DNA from: Psychroflexus planctonicus
GTDB taxonomy: Bacteria; Bacteroidota; Bacteroidia; Flavobacteriales; Flavobacteriaceae
DNA: 64,000 bases
Direction of reading: 5' to 3'
NCBI RefSeq assembly: GCF_014640195.1
Contig: NZ_BMGM01000001.1
Location: 394,112 to 458,111, forward strand
Under the pieces are notes generated by a model. The model was not told where the DNA came from. It ran no database searches and saw only the letters and a list, made by a program, of their open reading frames with translations. The translations under genes were made by a program, and so were the position numbers. Below are positions 28,456 to 37,114 of the stretch, piece by piece. Position 1 is the stretch's first letter. Every line of letters begins with the position of its first letter.

Positions 28456-30318
28456 ATGAAAAAAGTTTTTTTACTCTTTATCAGCATATATCTTTTAAGT
28501 TATTTTCAAAGTTTTTCTCAAATTAGTTTTTGTCCTGGAAGTACTGGTGAAGCCATATTCGAAGAAGATTTTGGTCAAGGGCTAACCAACGGACCACCGC
28601 TTGATGCAAGTGTAACAACCTATACGTATGTTAATCAGGCTCCAGAAGATGGACAGTATACCATTTCATCTAATTTAATGCAGTTAGGAAGCTTTCATAA
28701 TACTCCTGACCATACTGGAAATACCAATGGTAAAGCCTTAATTGTGAATGCTTCTTTTGATGCTGGCTTGTTTTTTCAAATTCCCATAAATGGTTTGTGC
28801 GAAAACAATCCATATGAGTTTTCTGCTTATTTAATTAACCTGTACAACTCTTCCAATCAAGTCTGTCCGAATGGTGGTATTCCGGTAAATGTAAGATTTC
28901 AAATTTGGGATGAAACCGACACAAATTTACTTGCAGAAGGAAGCACTGGAGCTATTCCAGGCACTACAACTCCTATTTGGGAGCAATATGCCGTAAATTT
29001 TGAAACGCTACCTGGGCAAACTTCTGTGATTTTAAAAATGCTGAACAATGGTGATGGCGGCTGCGGAAACGACTTAGCCATAGACGACATTGTTTTTAGG
29101 TCATGCGGGGATTTAACTGAAATTTTTGACGATGAAAATGAAAATAGTTTCGATTTCTGTGAAAATGAAAATATTGATAATTTAAGTCTAACTGCTGAAC
29201 CTGATTTCTCTGTTTACGATACGCATTTTTACCAATGGCAACAAAGTAGCGATAATATCAATTGGGACGATATTCCTGGAGAAACTTCAGAAACTATCGA
29301 ATTAAATGATGTAAACGGAACTCAATTTTACAGGGTTTTGGTAGCTGAAGACCTAATAAATGTAAGCAATAGTTTGTGCAACAGTATTTCTGGTGTTTTT
29401 GAAGTTAATGAACGTGAATTTATAGCTGCAGTAAGTTTGGGCGATGTTGAAGTTTGTGAAGGTGAAGATACTTCGCTAGAAATACAAAATAATCCTGAAA
29501 TTACAATTGAATGGTACGATTCGCCTTCTGGCGGCAATTTACTCCTAGAAGACAGTTTTACTTTTGCTCCAGAATCTTCAGGAACGTATTATGCTGAAAG
29601 CACAACAATTAATGGAGACTGTGTAAATCCAAACCGAACTCCGGTTAGTCTAGAAATTAGTTCCATTCCAGAAAACCAGCCAGAAAGTTTCAACATTTGT
29701 CCAGGAGATGAACTCAACTTAGATGCAACTTTAGAAGGAGCAACTTATCAATGGTCTACGGGAGAAACCACAGCAGAAATAAGTGTTAGCGAGTCGGGAG
29801 TTTACAGTGTACAACGTACAATTGCTGGTTGCTCTGCGACAAAAGAGTTTGAAGTTATTGTAAATGAAGCGGCTGTTGTTCAAAACATTAGAACTGTAAA
29901 CAACGATATTGTAATTGATTTGGAAAATGAAGGCGATTTTTTATTTTCAGTAAACGGGCAAATTTTTCAAAGCTCTCCTATTTTTGAAGATGTACCCGGT
30001 GGTGAGTACGACATAATTATAGATAACAACAATTGTGGAGCACAGGTTATTTCATTTATACATCTTGTAATTCCAAAGTATTTTACGCCAAACGAAGATG
30101 GTTTTAATGATGTTTTTAGAATTCCAGCGGACCGATCTTTTAATGAATTCGAAATTTATATTTTCGACCGTTTTGGCAAACTAATGATTGCAGGCAAACG
30201 AGCTCCTTTTGCTTGGGATGGCAACTACAACGGAAAAGCTTTACCTTCTCAAGACTATTGGTACAAGTTGATTATTGATGGCCAAACCATTACGGGTCAT
30301 GTTACTTTAAAGCGTTAA
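28456..30318 (+). CDS. T9SS type B cell-surface protein (gliding-motility-associated C-terminal domain)
   Basis: 620 residues: signal peptide (cut near SFSQ), a jelly-roll-like N-terminal region with a cysteine pair, several Ig-like beta modules with recurring C-x-G/E-D stretches (VEVCEGEDTSLEIQ, FNICPGDELNLDA), and at the C terminus the type B sorting domain beginning YFTPNEDGFNDVFRIP and containing IYIFDRFGKL. The type IX machinery exports such proteins and places them at the cell surface. Ligand unknown. Confidence 0.92.
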   Translation: MKKVFLLFISIYLLSYFQSFSQISFCPGSTGEAIFEEDFGQGLTNGPPLDASVTTYTYVNQAPEDGQYTISSNLMQLGSFHNTPDHTGNTNGKALIVNASFDAGLFFQIPINGLCENNPYEFSAYLINLYNSSNQVCPNGGIPVNVRFQIWDETDTNLLAEGSTGAIPGTTTPIWEQYAVNFETLPGQTSVILKMLNNGDGGCGNDLAIDDIVFRSCGDLTEIFDDENENSFDFCENENIDNLSLTAEPDFSVYDTHFYQWQQSSDNINWDDIPGETSETIELNDVNGTQFYRVLVAEDLINVSNSLCNSISGVFEVNEREFIAAVSLGDVEVCEGEDTSLEIQNNPEITIEWYDSPSGGNLLLEDSFTFAPESSGTYYAESTTINGDCVNPNRTPVSLEISSIPENQPESFNICPGDELNLDATLEGATYQWSTGETTAEISVSESGVYSVQRTIAGCSATKEFEVIVNEAAVVQNIRTVNNDIVIDLENEGDFLFSVNGQIFQSSPIFEDVPGGEYDIIIDNNNCGAQVISFIHLVIPKYFTPNEDGFNDVFRIPADRSFNEFEIYIFDRFGKLMIAGKRAPFAWDGNYNGKALPSQDYWYKLIIDGQTITGHVTLKR

Positions 30319-30333
30319 ATATTTTTCTGATAG

Positions 30334-30352
30334 CTCGGATTTGAAATCCGAG
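30334..30352. repeat. Palindromic element CTCGGATTT-G-AAATCCGAG, copy 1
   Basis: Perfect 9-bp arms around one base, followed by TAAACAAA. Identical copies lie at 30546-30564 and 31520-31538. It falls right after the type B gene and could act as a hairpin terminator or a REP-like element. Confidence 0.8.
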
Positions 30353-30412
30353 TAAACAAAACTTGGAAAATCTGATAATTCGGGAAGTTTTAGGTTTGCA
30401 GGTAAATTTATT

Positions 30413-30573
30413 CGATTTCAAATTAATGTGATAAATACATCACTCAAATTTTGTTCAATTGTTATAATTAATGACATCATTTAGTTCTTAATTTTATGTC
30501 ACTAATGCACGAATAACCCGAGGAAACACAATTATAATCTGATAGCTCGGATTTGAAATCCGAGTAAACAAAA
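30413..30573 (+). repeat. 160-bp direct repeat flanking the toxin-antitoxin pair, left copy
   Basis: CGATTTCAAATTAATGTGAT through the palindrome and AAACAAA. It matches 31387-31546 with only a few differences (for example ACTC/ATTC, TTTTG/TTATG, GAGG/GAGT). It includes palindrome copy 2 at 30546-30564. No coding capacity seen. The rest of the 354-base gap 30319-30672 holds only palindrome copy 1 and the TA promoter. Confidence 0.9.
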
Positions 30574-30622
30574 CTTGAAAAACCGAGTTGTGTGTAATGC
30601 AAAAATCCGTTTTCAGATTAAA

Positions 30623-30654
30623 TTTGTTTACTGAAAAGGAAACATCTATCTTTG
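30623..30654 (+). promoter_or_regulatory. Promoter of the toxin-antitoxin operon
   Basis: TTTG (30623-30626), 20 bases, TATCTTTG (30647-30654): a perfect Bacteroidota sigma-A promoter. The predicted start is close to 30661, leaving a leader of about 12 bases before the ATG at 30673. Confidence 0.8.
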
Positions 30655-30672
30655 TAGCAAACTTATATCTGA

Positions 30673-31020
30673 ATGGCAGGAAAATTCAAAGTTGAGTTTT
30701 TAAAAGAAGTTTTTGAATTTCTAGATGGAATTGACATTAAAGCTCGGAATAAAATCCTTTTTAATATTGATAAAGCGAAAGTTAAAAATGACAATACTCT
30801 TTTTAAAAAACTGACTTCGGATATTTGGGAATTTCGGACTTTGTTCAACAAAAAGCAATATCGACTTTTTGCATTTTGGGACAAGACCGACAATAAAGTG
30901 ACTATAGTAATCGCTACTCACGGAATTGTCAAAAAAACGCAGAAAACACCAAAAAAAGAAATTGACAAAGCGACCGAATTAATGAACAAGTATTTTGAAT
31001 CTAAAAATAAAAAACGATGA
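30673..31020 (+). CDS. HigB/Gp49-like (RelE superfamily) toxin
   Basis: 115 residues of the phage-derived Gp49/HigB type: N-terminal VEFLKEVFEFLDGIDIKARNK, a central KKLTSDIWEFRTLFNKKQYRLF strand block and a positively charged end (HGIVKKTQKTPKKEIDKA). Such toxins cleave mRNA on the ribosome. The toxin gene comes first, as in higBA systems, and overlaps the antitoxin by 4 bases. It is flanked by 160-bp direct repeats. Activity is inferred from family. Confidence 0.88.
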   Translation: MAGKFKVEFLKEVFEFLDGIDIKARNKILFNIDKAKVKNDNTLFKKLTSDIWEFRTLFNKKQYRLFAFWDKTDNKVTIVIATHGIVKKTQKTPKKEIDKATELMNKYFESKNKKR

Positions 31021-31331
31021 AAACATATTCATTTGACGAAGTAAAGGACAAATACATCGGAAAAAAAGGAACAGCAGAAAGGGATGCTTATGAAAATGAA
31101 TTGCGACTTGACTTAATTGGTGAAGCAATCAAACAAGCTCGAAAAGAGAGAAAATTGACACAAACCCAGCTCGGAGAATTAATCGGTGTAAAAAAAGCGC
31201 AAATTTCTAAAATCGAAAATAACTTGACCGATGCACGATTTGAGACAATTTTAAAAGTTTTTAGAGCATTGAATGCAAAAATCAACTTTAACGTGGAACT
31301 TCTGAATCAAAACATGAATGTAGCAAACTGA
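31017..31331 (+). CDS. HigA-like antitoxin, XRE helix-turn-helix
   Basis: 104 residues with a Cro/C1-type helix-turn-helix (LTQTQLGELIGVKKAQISKI, about residues 44-63) in the middle. Antitoxins of this class neutralise the toxin and repress the operon. The overlap ATGA with the toxin gene indicates translational coupling. The short N-terminal stretch may be the toxin-binding part. Confidence 0.88.
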   Translation: MKTYSFDEVKDKYIGKKGTAERDAYENELRLDLIGEAIKQARKERKLTQTQLGELIGVKKAQISKIENNLTDARFETILKVFRALNAKINFNVELLNQNMNVAN

Positions 31332-31386
31332 AAAAAGCACTATACACAAAACAGTCTTTGTGATAGTTAGCTTTGTAATGCTCATA

Positions 31387-31546
31387 CGATTTCAAATTAA
31401 TGTGATAAATACATCATTCAAATTATGTTCAATTGTTATAATTAATGACATCATTTAGTTCTTAATTTTATGTCACTAATGCACGAATAACCCGAGTAAA
31501 CACAATTATAATCTGATCGCTCGGATTTGAAATCCGAGTAAACAAA
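31387..31546 (+). repeat. 160-bp direct repeat flanking the toxin-antitoxin pair, right copy
   Basis: Right copy of the repeat at 30413-30573, including palindrome copy 3 at 31520-31538. The pair places the toxin-antitoxin genes between direct repeats about 974 bases apart. Confidence 0.9.
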
Positions 31547-31592
31547 GGCTAAAAGCTTAATTCAAAAATTTCCAAATGTATTTTCTTTAATC

Positions 31593-31958
31593 CTAAATTT
31601 TATTGGGCTTTTTAAGGGTAAATTCATTCTCAATATTACCTGTATTTAAGGTTGTTTTGGGTTCAAACATCAAGACTTTAGCTTCACCTACACCAATGGG
31701 TTTATGTGGAGTTCCTTTGGGAATAATAAGCATTTCGCCTGCATTGAGCCTTAAGGTTTTATGCTCAAGTTCTATTTTAATTTGGCCTTCGATAACTAAA
31801 AATAGTTCATCTTCCTGTTCGTGTTGGTGCATGATAAATTCATCTTTGAATTTGGCTATTTTAACCTGTTGGCCGTTGAGTTCACCGATAATTTTAGGAC
31901 TCCAGAATTCTGAAAATGAATTGAATTTTTCTTTGAGATTAATGGGTTGTATGTCCAT
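31593..31958 (-). CDS. Cupin domain protein
   Basis: 121 residues of a single small cupin barrel. Motif 1 is HQHEQEDELFLVIEG with two His and one Glu metal ligands, motif 2 PKGTPHKPIG with the last His. All four metal positions are kept. Substrate unknown; it could be an isomerase, oxygenase or binding protein. Confidence 0.88.
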   Translation of the reverse strand: MDIQPINLKEKFNSFSEFWSPKIIGELNGQQVKIAKFKDEFIMHQHEQEDELFLVIEGQIKIELEHKTLRLNAGEMLIIPKGTPHKPIGVGEAKVLMFEPKTTLNTGNIENEFTLKKPNKI

Positions 31959-32078
31959 GGTATTGCTGTGTCTATTTAGAAGCTGATCGAGTAATCAAAT
32001 TTAGTTTAATGGCTGGAATTGTTCAAAAATTGTTATATTCATTTTTAAGCAGCTTCATTTTAAATAGTAAAGAACGAT

Positions 32079-32576
32079 ATGAGCAGAGGATTTGTAAAAG
32101 AAAGCGACCAAGAAGAACCGATTGTAGTTCCACCAAGAGCAGCATTGCCCGACAATACGACTAATTATGTAACACCTTATGGAAAGGAAATGTTGGAAAA
32201 AGAAAAAACCAATTTAGAAAAACAACGCGCAGAGCTTGACATTAAAGACGAAACCGAACGAAGACGAGCCCTTTCTATGGTTGATGGGAAATTAAATCTA
32301 CTTATGGAGCGATTAAAAACAGCTCAAGTGATTGAACCTAAAAACCAAAATCAAAATGAAGTTCGATTTGGAGCTAAGGTTAAATTCAAAATGAATGGGA
32401 ACATACAAGAATTTCAAATTGTGGGTGTAGATGAAGCTGATGTAAAAGAAAAGAAAATCGCTTTTATTTCTCCCTTAGCCAAAGCCTTAACCTCAAAAAA
32501 AGAAGGCGATCAATTTGAATTTAAACTAGGTGAAGAAACGCGACCTATAGAAATTTTAGAAATATGTTATGTGTAG
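32079..32576 (+). CDS. GreA/GreB-family elongation factor-like protein
   Basis: 165 residues: an N-terminal helical hairpin (MLEKEKTNLEKQRAELD ... ALSMVDGKLNLLMERL) and a C-terminal FKBP-like domain with VRFGAKVKFKMNG, IAFISPLAKAL and GDQFEFKLG. This is the layout of the Gre transcript-cleavage factors; the acidic tip expected between the two helices reads DIKDETERR. It may rescue stalled RNA polymerase. Full length. Confidence 0.88.
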   Translation: MSRGFVKESDQEEPIVVPPRAALPDNTTNYVTPYGKEMLEKEKTNLEKQRAELDIKDETERRRALSMVDGKLNLLMERLKTAQVIEPKNQNQNEVRFGAKVKFKMNGNIQEFQIVGVDEADVKEKKIAFISPLAKALTSKKEGDQFEFKLGEETRPIEILEICYV

Positions 32577-32666
32577 GATTTAAACCTTGAGTGATTTCAA
32601 GAATTTAAACATAGAAATTGTGGTGTTAAGGAAGTTTGTTTTAATAAGAAAAATTTGTTTGATGGA

Positions 32667-33146
32667 CTATTCAAATTGCTCATTATTTTGAAAGCCCTCT
32701 ACCCATTCTGCAAAATCTACAAACTCAGGTTCATCTCTCTTGTATATTAAATGTTCTGCAGTTTCTAATTCCCAACTTGATCTCTCGGTTTTCTTTATTG
32801 GGAAAATGTCTTTTCTCAAAAACTTGTTCAAAAGATAAGTATTGGAATGATGTGTTTCAATTAACTTCTCTTCTGCTTCCTTGAGTTTATTTGTTTTAAA
32901 AAGGATTAATGTCCATTGAAAAAGAAAAATTGGAAAGGTGAAATCGTCTGGGAAAGTTCGATTAAACCATCTTAAATAACGCAAGCCGCCTTTGTAATCC
33001 TGTAACTTAATAAATAGTTCTGGTGGCGAATACCTGAGACCACGGCCATCATGATGAAACCCGCCCCAGCGTTTTTTATCAGCTGCAAGTTCTTTTCTAA
33101 TTCTTGCAATTTTTGTCCGTATTCGTTCTTCTTGCTTTGGCGTCAT
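32667..33146 (-). CDS. Conserved helical protein of unknown function
   Basis: 159 residues, not recognised. It starts with a basic helix (PKQEERIRTKIARIRKEL), then a segment with aromatic residues (GGFHHDGRGLRYSPPELF) and paired helices spaced like a TPR unit (GGLRYLRWFNRTFPDD; FLFQWTLILFKTNKLKEAEEKLIE). The second half is acidic. Cytosolic, no signal peptide. It faces the Gre-like gene tail to tail. Confidence 0.6.
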   Translation of the reverse strand: MTPKQEERIRTKIARIRKELAADKKRWGGFHHDGRGLRYSPPELFIKLQDYKGGLRYLRWFNRTFPDDFTFPIFLFQWTLILFKTNKLKEAEEKLIETHHSNTYLLNKFLRKDIFPIKKTERSSWELETAEHLIYKRDEPEFVDFAEWVEGFQNNEQFE

Positions 33147-33166
33147 GGTAAATTAATTTTTAAAAA

Positions 33167-36043
33167 TTAAATCTGATGTTTTAGTTTATTTTTTAAGTCA
33201 ACTAAAGATTTTTTAATTTCTATAATTTTATTTTCTAAATCTTCAAAAGTATCTAAAACTTCAATTTCTTTTATTCTTCCCAATAAATCGTTTAACATAA
33301 GGTCTGATATACTGGGTTTTATCTTGTGCAATGCATGTTTAGCCTTTTCTGCATCTTTAGTGGAATAAGCTTGACTTAAATTAAGAATTGCTTCATTAAT
33401 TAGTTGTTTAAAAGTGTTAATTAAATCTTGAAAAAAGGCTTCATCTCCAGCTGCAATCTCTTTAATATAGGCAAGATTATAATCAATGTTGATCCTACTA
33501 CTTTCATGATTAGACTTTTCAATAGATTGGTTTTTAAGCATGTTTGTACATGTAGCCAGTAGTTTTTGTTCAGTAAAAGGCTTTGTAATCACTTTATTTA
33601 TACCTTTATTTATATAAGAATCTAAGTCGGTTTTAAACACATTTGCAGTTACCGCAACAATAGGAACTTTTAAGTCTAGTTTGGTTCTAATTATTTCTGT
33701 TGCTGTAATGCCATCCATTTTAGGCATTTGAATGTCCATTAAAATTAAATCGTAATCATTCTTCCTGATTTTAAGTTCTTCAATAGCTTCTAGACCATTG
33801 TTAGCTAAACTTATTTTTGCATTTTTTCTTTCTAAGATACGTTTTACAATTAAAGCATTCATTTGATTGTCTTCAACAACAAGTATATTTTTATTTTCGA
33901 GTAATTTAAGGTCTATTTCTTGATCTTTTAAGCTGTTTTGTTTTTTAGAAATCTGGAGCTGTAAGATAAGGTTTATTTTAGTTCCTATATTTTTTTGAGA
34001 TTCAATTTGAATGTTTCCGTTTAAAAGGTCGATTATGTTTTTAGATATAGGCATACCTAAGCCTGTGCCTGTATTTACAGTATTATTTTTTTCTGTTGAA
34101 AATTCTGAAAAAATATCTTTAAGGAAACTTTTTTCCATGCCAATACCATTGTCTTGAATAGAAAAGCTAACTTCTACATAGTTTGGTTGTTGTTTTAAAC
34201 CTGCTACACTGAAGCTAACCGTTCCATTTGATGTAAATTTTAATGCATTGTTTAAAAAGTTTACCAACACTTGCTTTATCTTGGTAGGATCAGAATGAAC
34301 GACTAGGTCTAATTTATCATCAAAATTGAAATTGTATTTGTTATTGTTTTTCTTTGCTAAAAATCCTAAAATAGAGAAGATGTTTTTACACAATTCTTTC
34401 AGGTTAAAATCAGTTTGTTCTAAATTTACTTTCCCCGCTTTAATTTTGGCTAAATCTAAAACATTGTTAACTAAACTTAGCAGATAAGAAGATGCGTTGA
34501 TGGTTTGTTTGAGAAAAGCCTTTTGTAATTTTGGTTCATTTTCATAATTTATAAGTTCATTTAAATTTCCATTAATTACATTTAGTGGTGTTCTCATCTC
34601 GTGACTGATGTTAGCCAAAAATTTTTCTTTTTCATTGGCAGCAACTTCAGCATTTTTTTTGGCTCTAATAAGCTGTTTTTCTAATTTTTTCTGCTTAGTA
34701 TTATCAATAAATGCACCAATTACACCTACTTTTTCTCCATGAATATTGCTTTTGGCACCTAAGCTAATTAATATGCTTTTGTTAAGTTTATTTTTTGTTA
34801 AGGCATCAATCTCTAAATTTAAATTTTGATTGGCTTGAAGTTTTTGTAGCGCATTGGTTATGTAATCTTGATTATCTTTAGGTATAAAGTGTTGTATGGC
34901 GTTTTTCCCTTTTATTTCTTCTATAGTGTAACCAAATAATTTGGTGTGAGCTTCATTGATGAATTCAACATCAAAATGATTATCCACTTCAATTAAACCT
35001 ACTTCAACACTCTCGAGTAGGGATTGGTATTTTTGTTCTTGGTAGGTTAGTTTTTCTTGAGCTTCTTTTCTGAGTTGGATATTTACTAACAGTTCTGCAA
35101 AGAGATGAAGTAGGTTTTTTTCTTTATCGGTATAAATTCTCACCTTCTTAACAGAGTCAAAACCTACAAAACCCATTAAGTTAGATTTATATACTAACGG
35201 TAGTGTTATTAAGCTTTTAATATCTTGTGATGATAATATGTTTTTTAAGGAGTATTCTCCTCCATCAGGGAGTTTAGAAACATCTTCTACTATAAATTCT
35301 TTACCTAATTTATGTTTATCTATCCAATCAGGAATTTCAGAAGTGGGAATGTCCTGCAAATTCTCTATTTCAGGTGAAATTCCATCTGAGCACCATTCGT
35401 AAGTGTTAGATGTTGTGATTAGATCTTTATCGTATTCAAATATATAAGATCGGTCTGCATTAACAAAGCTTCCAATTTCGGCTAAAGAGTTATTTATATT
35501 ACTTTCAATGTCTTTTAAATCTATATTTACATAAGTAGAAGCCATTTTGATAAGTAAATTTTGAATTTCTATTTCCTTATCAATTTGCTTTTGAATTTTG
35601 TTTTTTTGTTCTACCATTTTTGCATTTTGAAGTGCGTTTGCATAAAATTGAAAAACAGGAATTAAGTTTTTACAAAAGCTAGAAGGCATGGGTTGATTTT
35701 TAACCAATACAAAATAACCAAAATCGGATAATTCAAAAATATTATAATGCAGTTTGTCCATTTTTGAGTTACAAAAATGAAGCTTTTTAAAGTTATGTTT
35801 TAGACTCGCTTTTTGTATTGTATTTTGTATTTTTTCTACATTAATAAAATCAGTAAAAGCATTTGGAAATACAGCTTCTATAGAAATTTTATTTGCATTT
35901 TGATCTAATACAAAGGCTGATATACAATTTAATTTTTTTACATAGAAGGCTAAGGTTTCTTTTAGTAAAGCGTGTTTACTAGTAGCTTTTATGGCAAATG
36001 TGAGCTCGAGAATTATCTCTTTTTCATGAATTTGATTTAGCAT
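33167..36043 (-). CDS. Hybrid sensor histidine kinase (GAF-PAS-HisKA-HATPase-REC-Hpt)
   Basis: 958 residues, no membrane helix. In order: an N-terminal sensory region (1-150), GAF (about 180-335), PAS (340-450), HisKA with the acceptor His in FLANISHEMRTPLNVING, HATPase with NFLNNALKFTSNG and NTGTGLGMPISKN, a receiver with Asp in DLILMDIQMPKMDG and Lys in VITKPF, and a C-terminal Hpt domain with His in AKHALHKIKPS. It could run a complete internal His-Asp-His phosphorelay. It overlaps the FIST gene by 7 bases; the sigma-54 regulator at the operon head is the likely final acceptor (inference). Confidence 0.93.
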   Translation of the reverse strand: MLNQIHEKEIILELTFAIKATSKHALLKETLAFYVKKLNCISAFVLDQNANKISIEAVFPNAFTDFINVEKIQNTIQKASLKHNFKKLHFCNSKMDKLHYNIFELSDFGYFVLVKNQPMPSSFCKNLIPVFQFYANALQNAKMVEQKNKIQKQIDKEIEIQNLLIKMASTYVNIDLKDIESNINNSLAEIGSFVNADRSYIFEYDKDLITTSNTYEWCSDGISPEIENLQDIPTSEIPDWIDKHKLGKEFIVEDVSKLPDGGEYSLKNILSSQDIKSLITLPLVYKSNLMGFVGFDSVKKVRIYTDKEKNLLHLFAELLVNIQLRKEAQEKLTYQEQKYQSLLESVEVGLIEVDNHFDVEFINEAHTKLFGYTIEEIKGKNAIQHFIPKDNQDYITNALQKLQANQNLNLEIDALTKNKLNKSILISLGAKSNIHGEKVGVIGAFIDNTKQKKLEKQLIRAKKNAEVAANEKEKFLANISHEMRTPLNVINGNLNELINYENEPKLQKAFLKQTINASSYLLSLVNNVLDLAKIKAGKVNLEQTDFNLKELCKNIFSILGFLAKKNNNKYNFNFDDKLDLVVHSDPTKIKQVLVNFLNNALKFTSNGTVSFSVAGLKQQPNYVEVSFSIQDNGIGMEKSFLKDIFSEFSTEKNNTVNTGTGLGMPISKNIIDLLNGNIQIESQKNIGTKINLILQLQISKKQNSLKDQEIDLKLLENKNILVVEDNQMNALIVKRILERKNAKISLANNGLEAIEELKIRKNDYDLILMDIQMPKMDGITATEIIRTKLDLKVPIVAVTANVFKTDLDSYINKGINKVITKPFTEQKLLATCTNMLKNQSIEKSNHESSRINIDYNLAYIKEIAAGDEAFFQDLINTFKQLINEAILNLSQAYSTKDAEKAKHALHKIKPSISDLMLNDLLGRIKEIEVLDTFEDLENKIIEIKKSLVDLKNKLKHQI

Positions 36044-37113
36044 TTTGCTGTTGTAACAATTTTATTATACATCTCTAAATAAGAATTGCCATTATTAACA
36101 ATTTCACCTATTGAAAATGCCCCCACTAAATTGGTTTTGGCAATACTACTTAACTCTATGTTTATTTTGTTTTGATGGAATAATTTTCTGGATATACAGT
36201 TAAAAGAAAGTACATGTTGACTGGTATTAACCGCTATTTTCTCGGCTGCTTTTATTAAATATTCAGAATTGCCAAACATTATTTTAATAAATTCGCCTTC
36301 TTCTATTTTATCTACAACTAAAATACCGCCTCTACTAGTTACCGCATAAGGATCTCTAATAATAAGTTCGCTATCCAGCCTCAGCATTCCAAATGGAAAC
36401 TGCTTAGAAATTTCAACAAAATTATTTTTATTGACATCTAATCCAGATTCTTTATATACAATTTTTTTATAAAACTCAAAAGCGGGTTCCCAATCAATTG
36501 ATATTATTTCATTTCCTTCATACTCAGTTACTTTATAAATCTTTTTTGAGGATTTCCAGCCGTGTGCATAATTTATTTCTAGTCTGGATTTCAATGCTAA
36601 AATTAAACCCGCATTAGCTGTATAACCTTTATTGCTTATTATTTCAATATCGCTTTTTTCTCTAATAGATCCACACCCAGCGCCAAAATAATTAACTGTA
36701 TTTCCGTAATTGTTATACAAATTTCTTAAAAATATGGTCTTATCCGTTCCAAATGCGCTTAATAAAGTAAAAATTGTTTGTGTTTTAGTGTTTTTTAGAC
36801 TTGTTTTAAAACTATTTATTTCTTGGTCTAATTCTTTGCTTTCTAAATTTAGGTGTAATATAGTTGCTGCTATAATATCTGGCATTCCTAATAGTATAAA
36901 TCCATTTTCATAAGGTTTGGAATCATAGATTAAACTTGGAAAAACACCACCATAAATTTCAATTTGGTAAGTATTGATTAACTCTAGATATTGATTTACA
37001 AAATTGTTTTTAGTTTGGTCCGAAACGAACACCAAGGCTTTTTTAATTTTGTTATTTTTAAGCTTGTCTAAAGCAGCTAAAAGCTGAGATTTATCTTGTA
37101 TTAAAAAATGCAT
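36037..37113 (-). CDS. FIST domain sensory protein
   Basis: 358 residues with FIST_N (about 15-190; ALVFVSDQTKNNFVNQY, GGVFPSLIYDSKPYENG, GAGCGSIREKSD) and FIST_C (about 200-340; PFGMLRLDSELIIRDP, VLSFNCISRKLF, GAFSIGEI). FIST modules are proposed intracellular sensors of small ligands such as amino acids and lie next to signalling genes. Here it sits between a sigma-54 regulator (1 base gap) and the hybrid kinase (7-base overlap), so it probably controls the kinase. Confidence 0.9.
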   Translation of the reverse strand: MHFLIQDKSQLLAALDKLKNNKIKKALVFVSDQTKNNFVNQYLELINTYQIEIYGGVFPSLIYDSKPYENGFILLGMPDIIAATILHLNLESKELDQEINSFKTSLKNTKTQTIFTLLSAFGTDKTIFLRNLYNNYGNTVNYFGAGCGSIREKSDIEIISNKGYTANAGLILALKSRLEINYAHGWKSSKKIYKVTEYEGNEIISIDWEPAFEFYKKIVYKESGLDVNKNNFVEISKQFPFGMLRLDSELIIRDPYAVTSRGGILVVDKIEEGEFIKIMFGNSEYLIKAAEKIAVNTSQHVLSFNCISRKLFHQNKINIELSSIAKTNLVGAFSIGEIVNNGNSYLEMYNKIVTTAKC

Positions 37114-37114
37114 A

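Noticed and set aside
30313..31546. Integron attC-like sites around the toxin-antitoxin pair
   Set aside because: The palindromes are suggestive, but the core GTTRRRY/RYYYAAC pairs are not arranged as in attC sites and no integrase is present.
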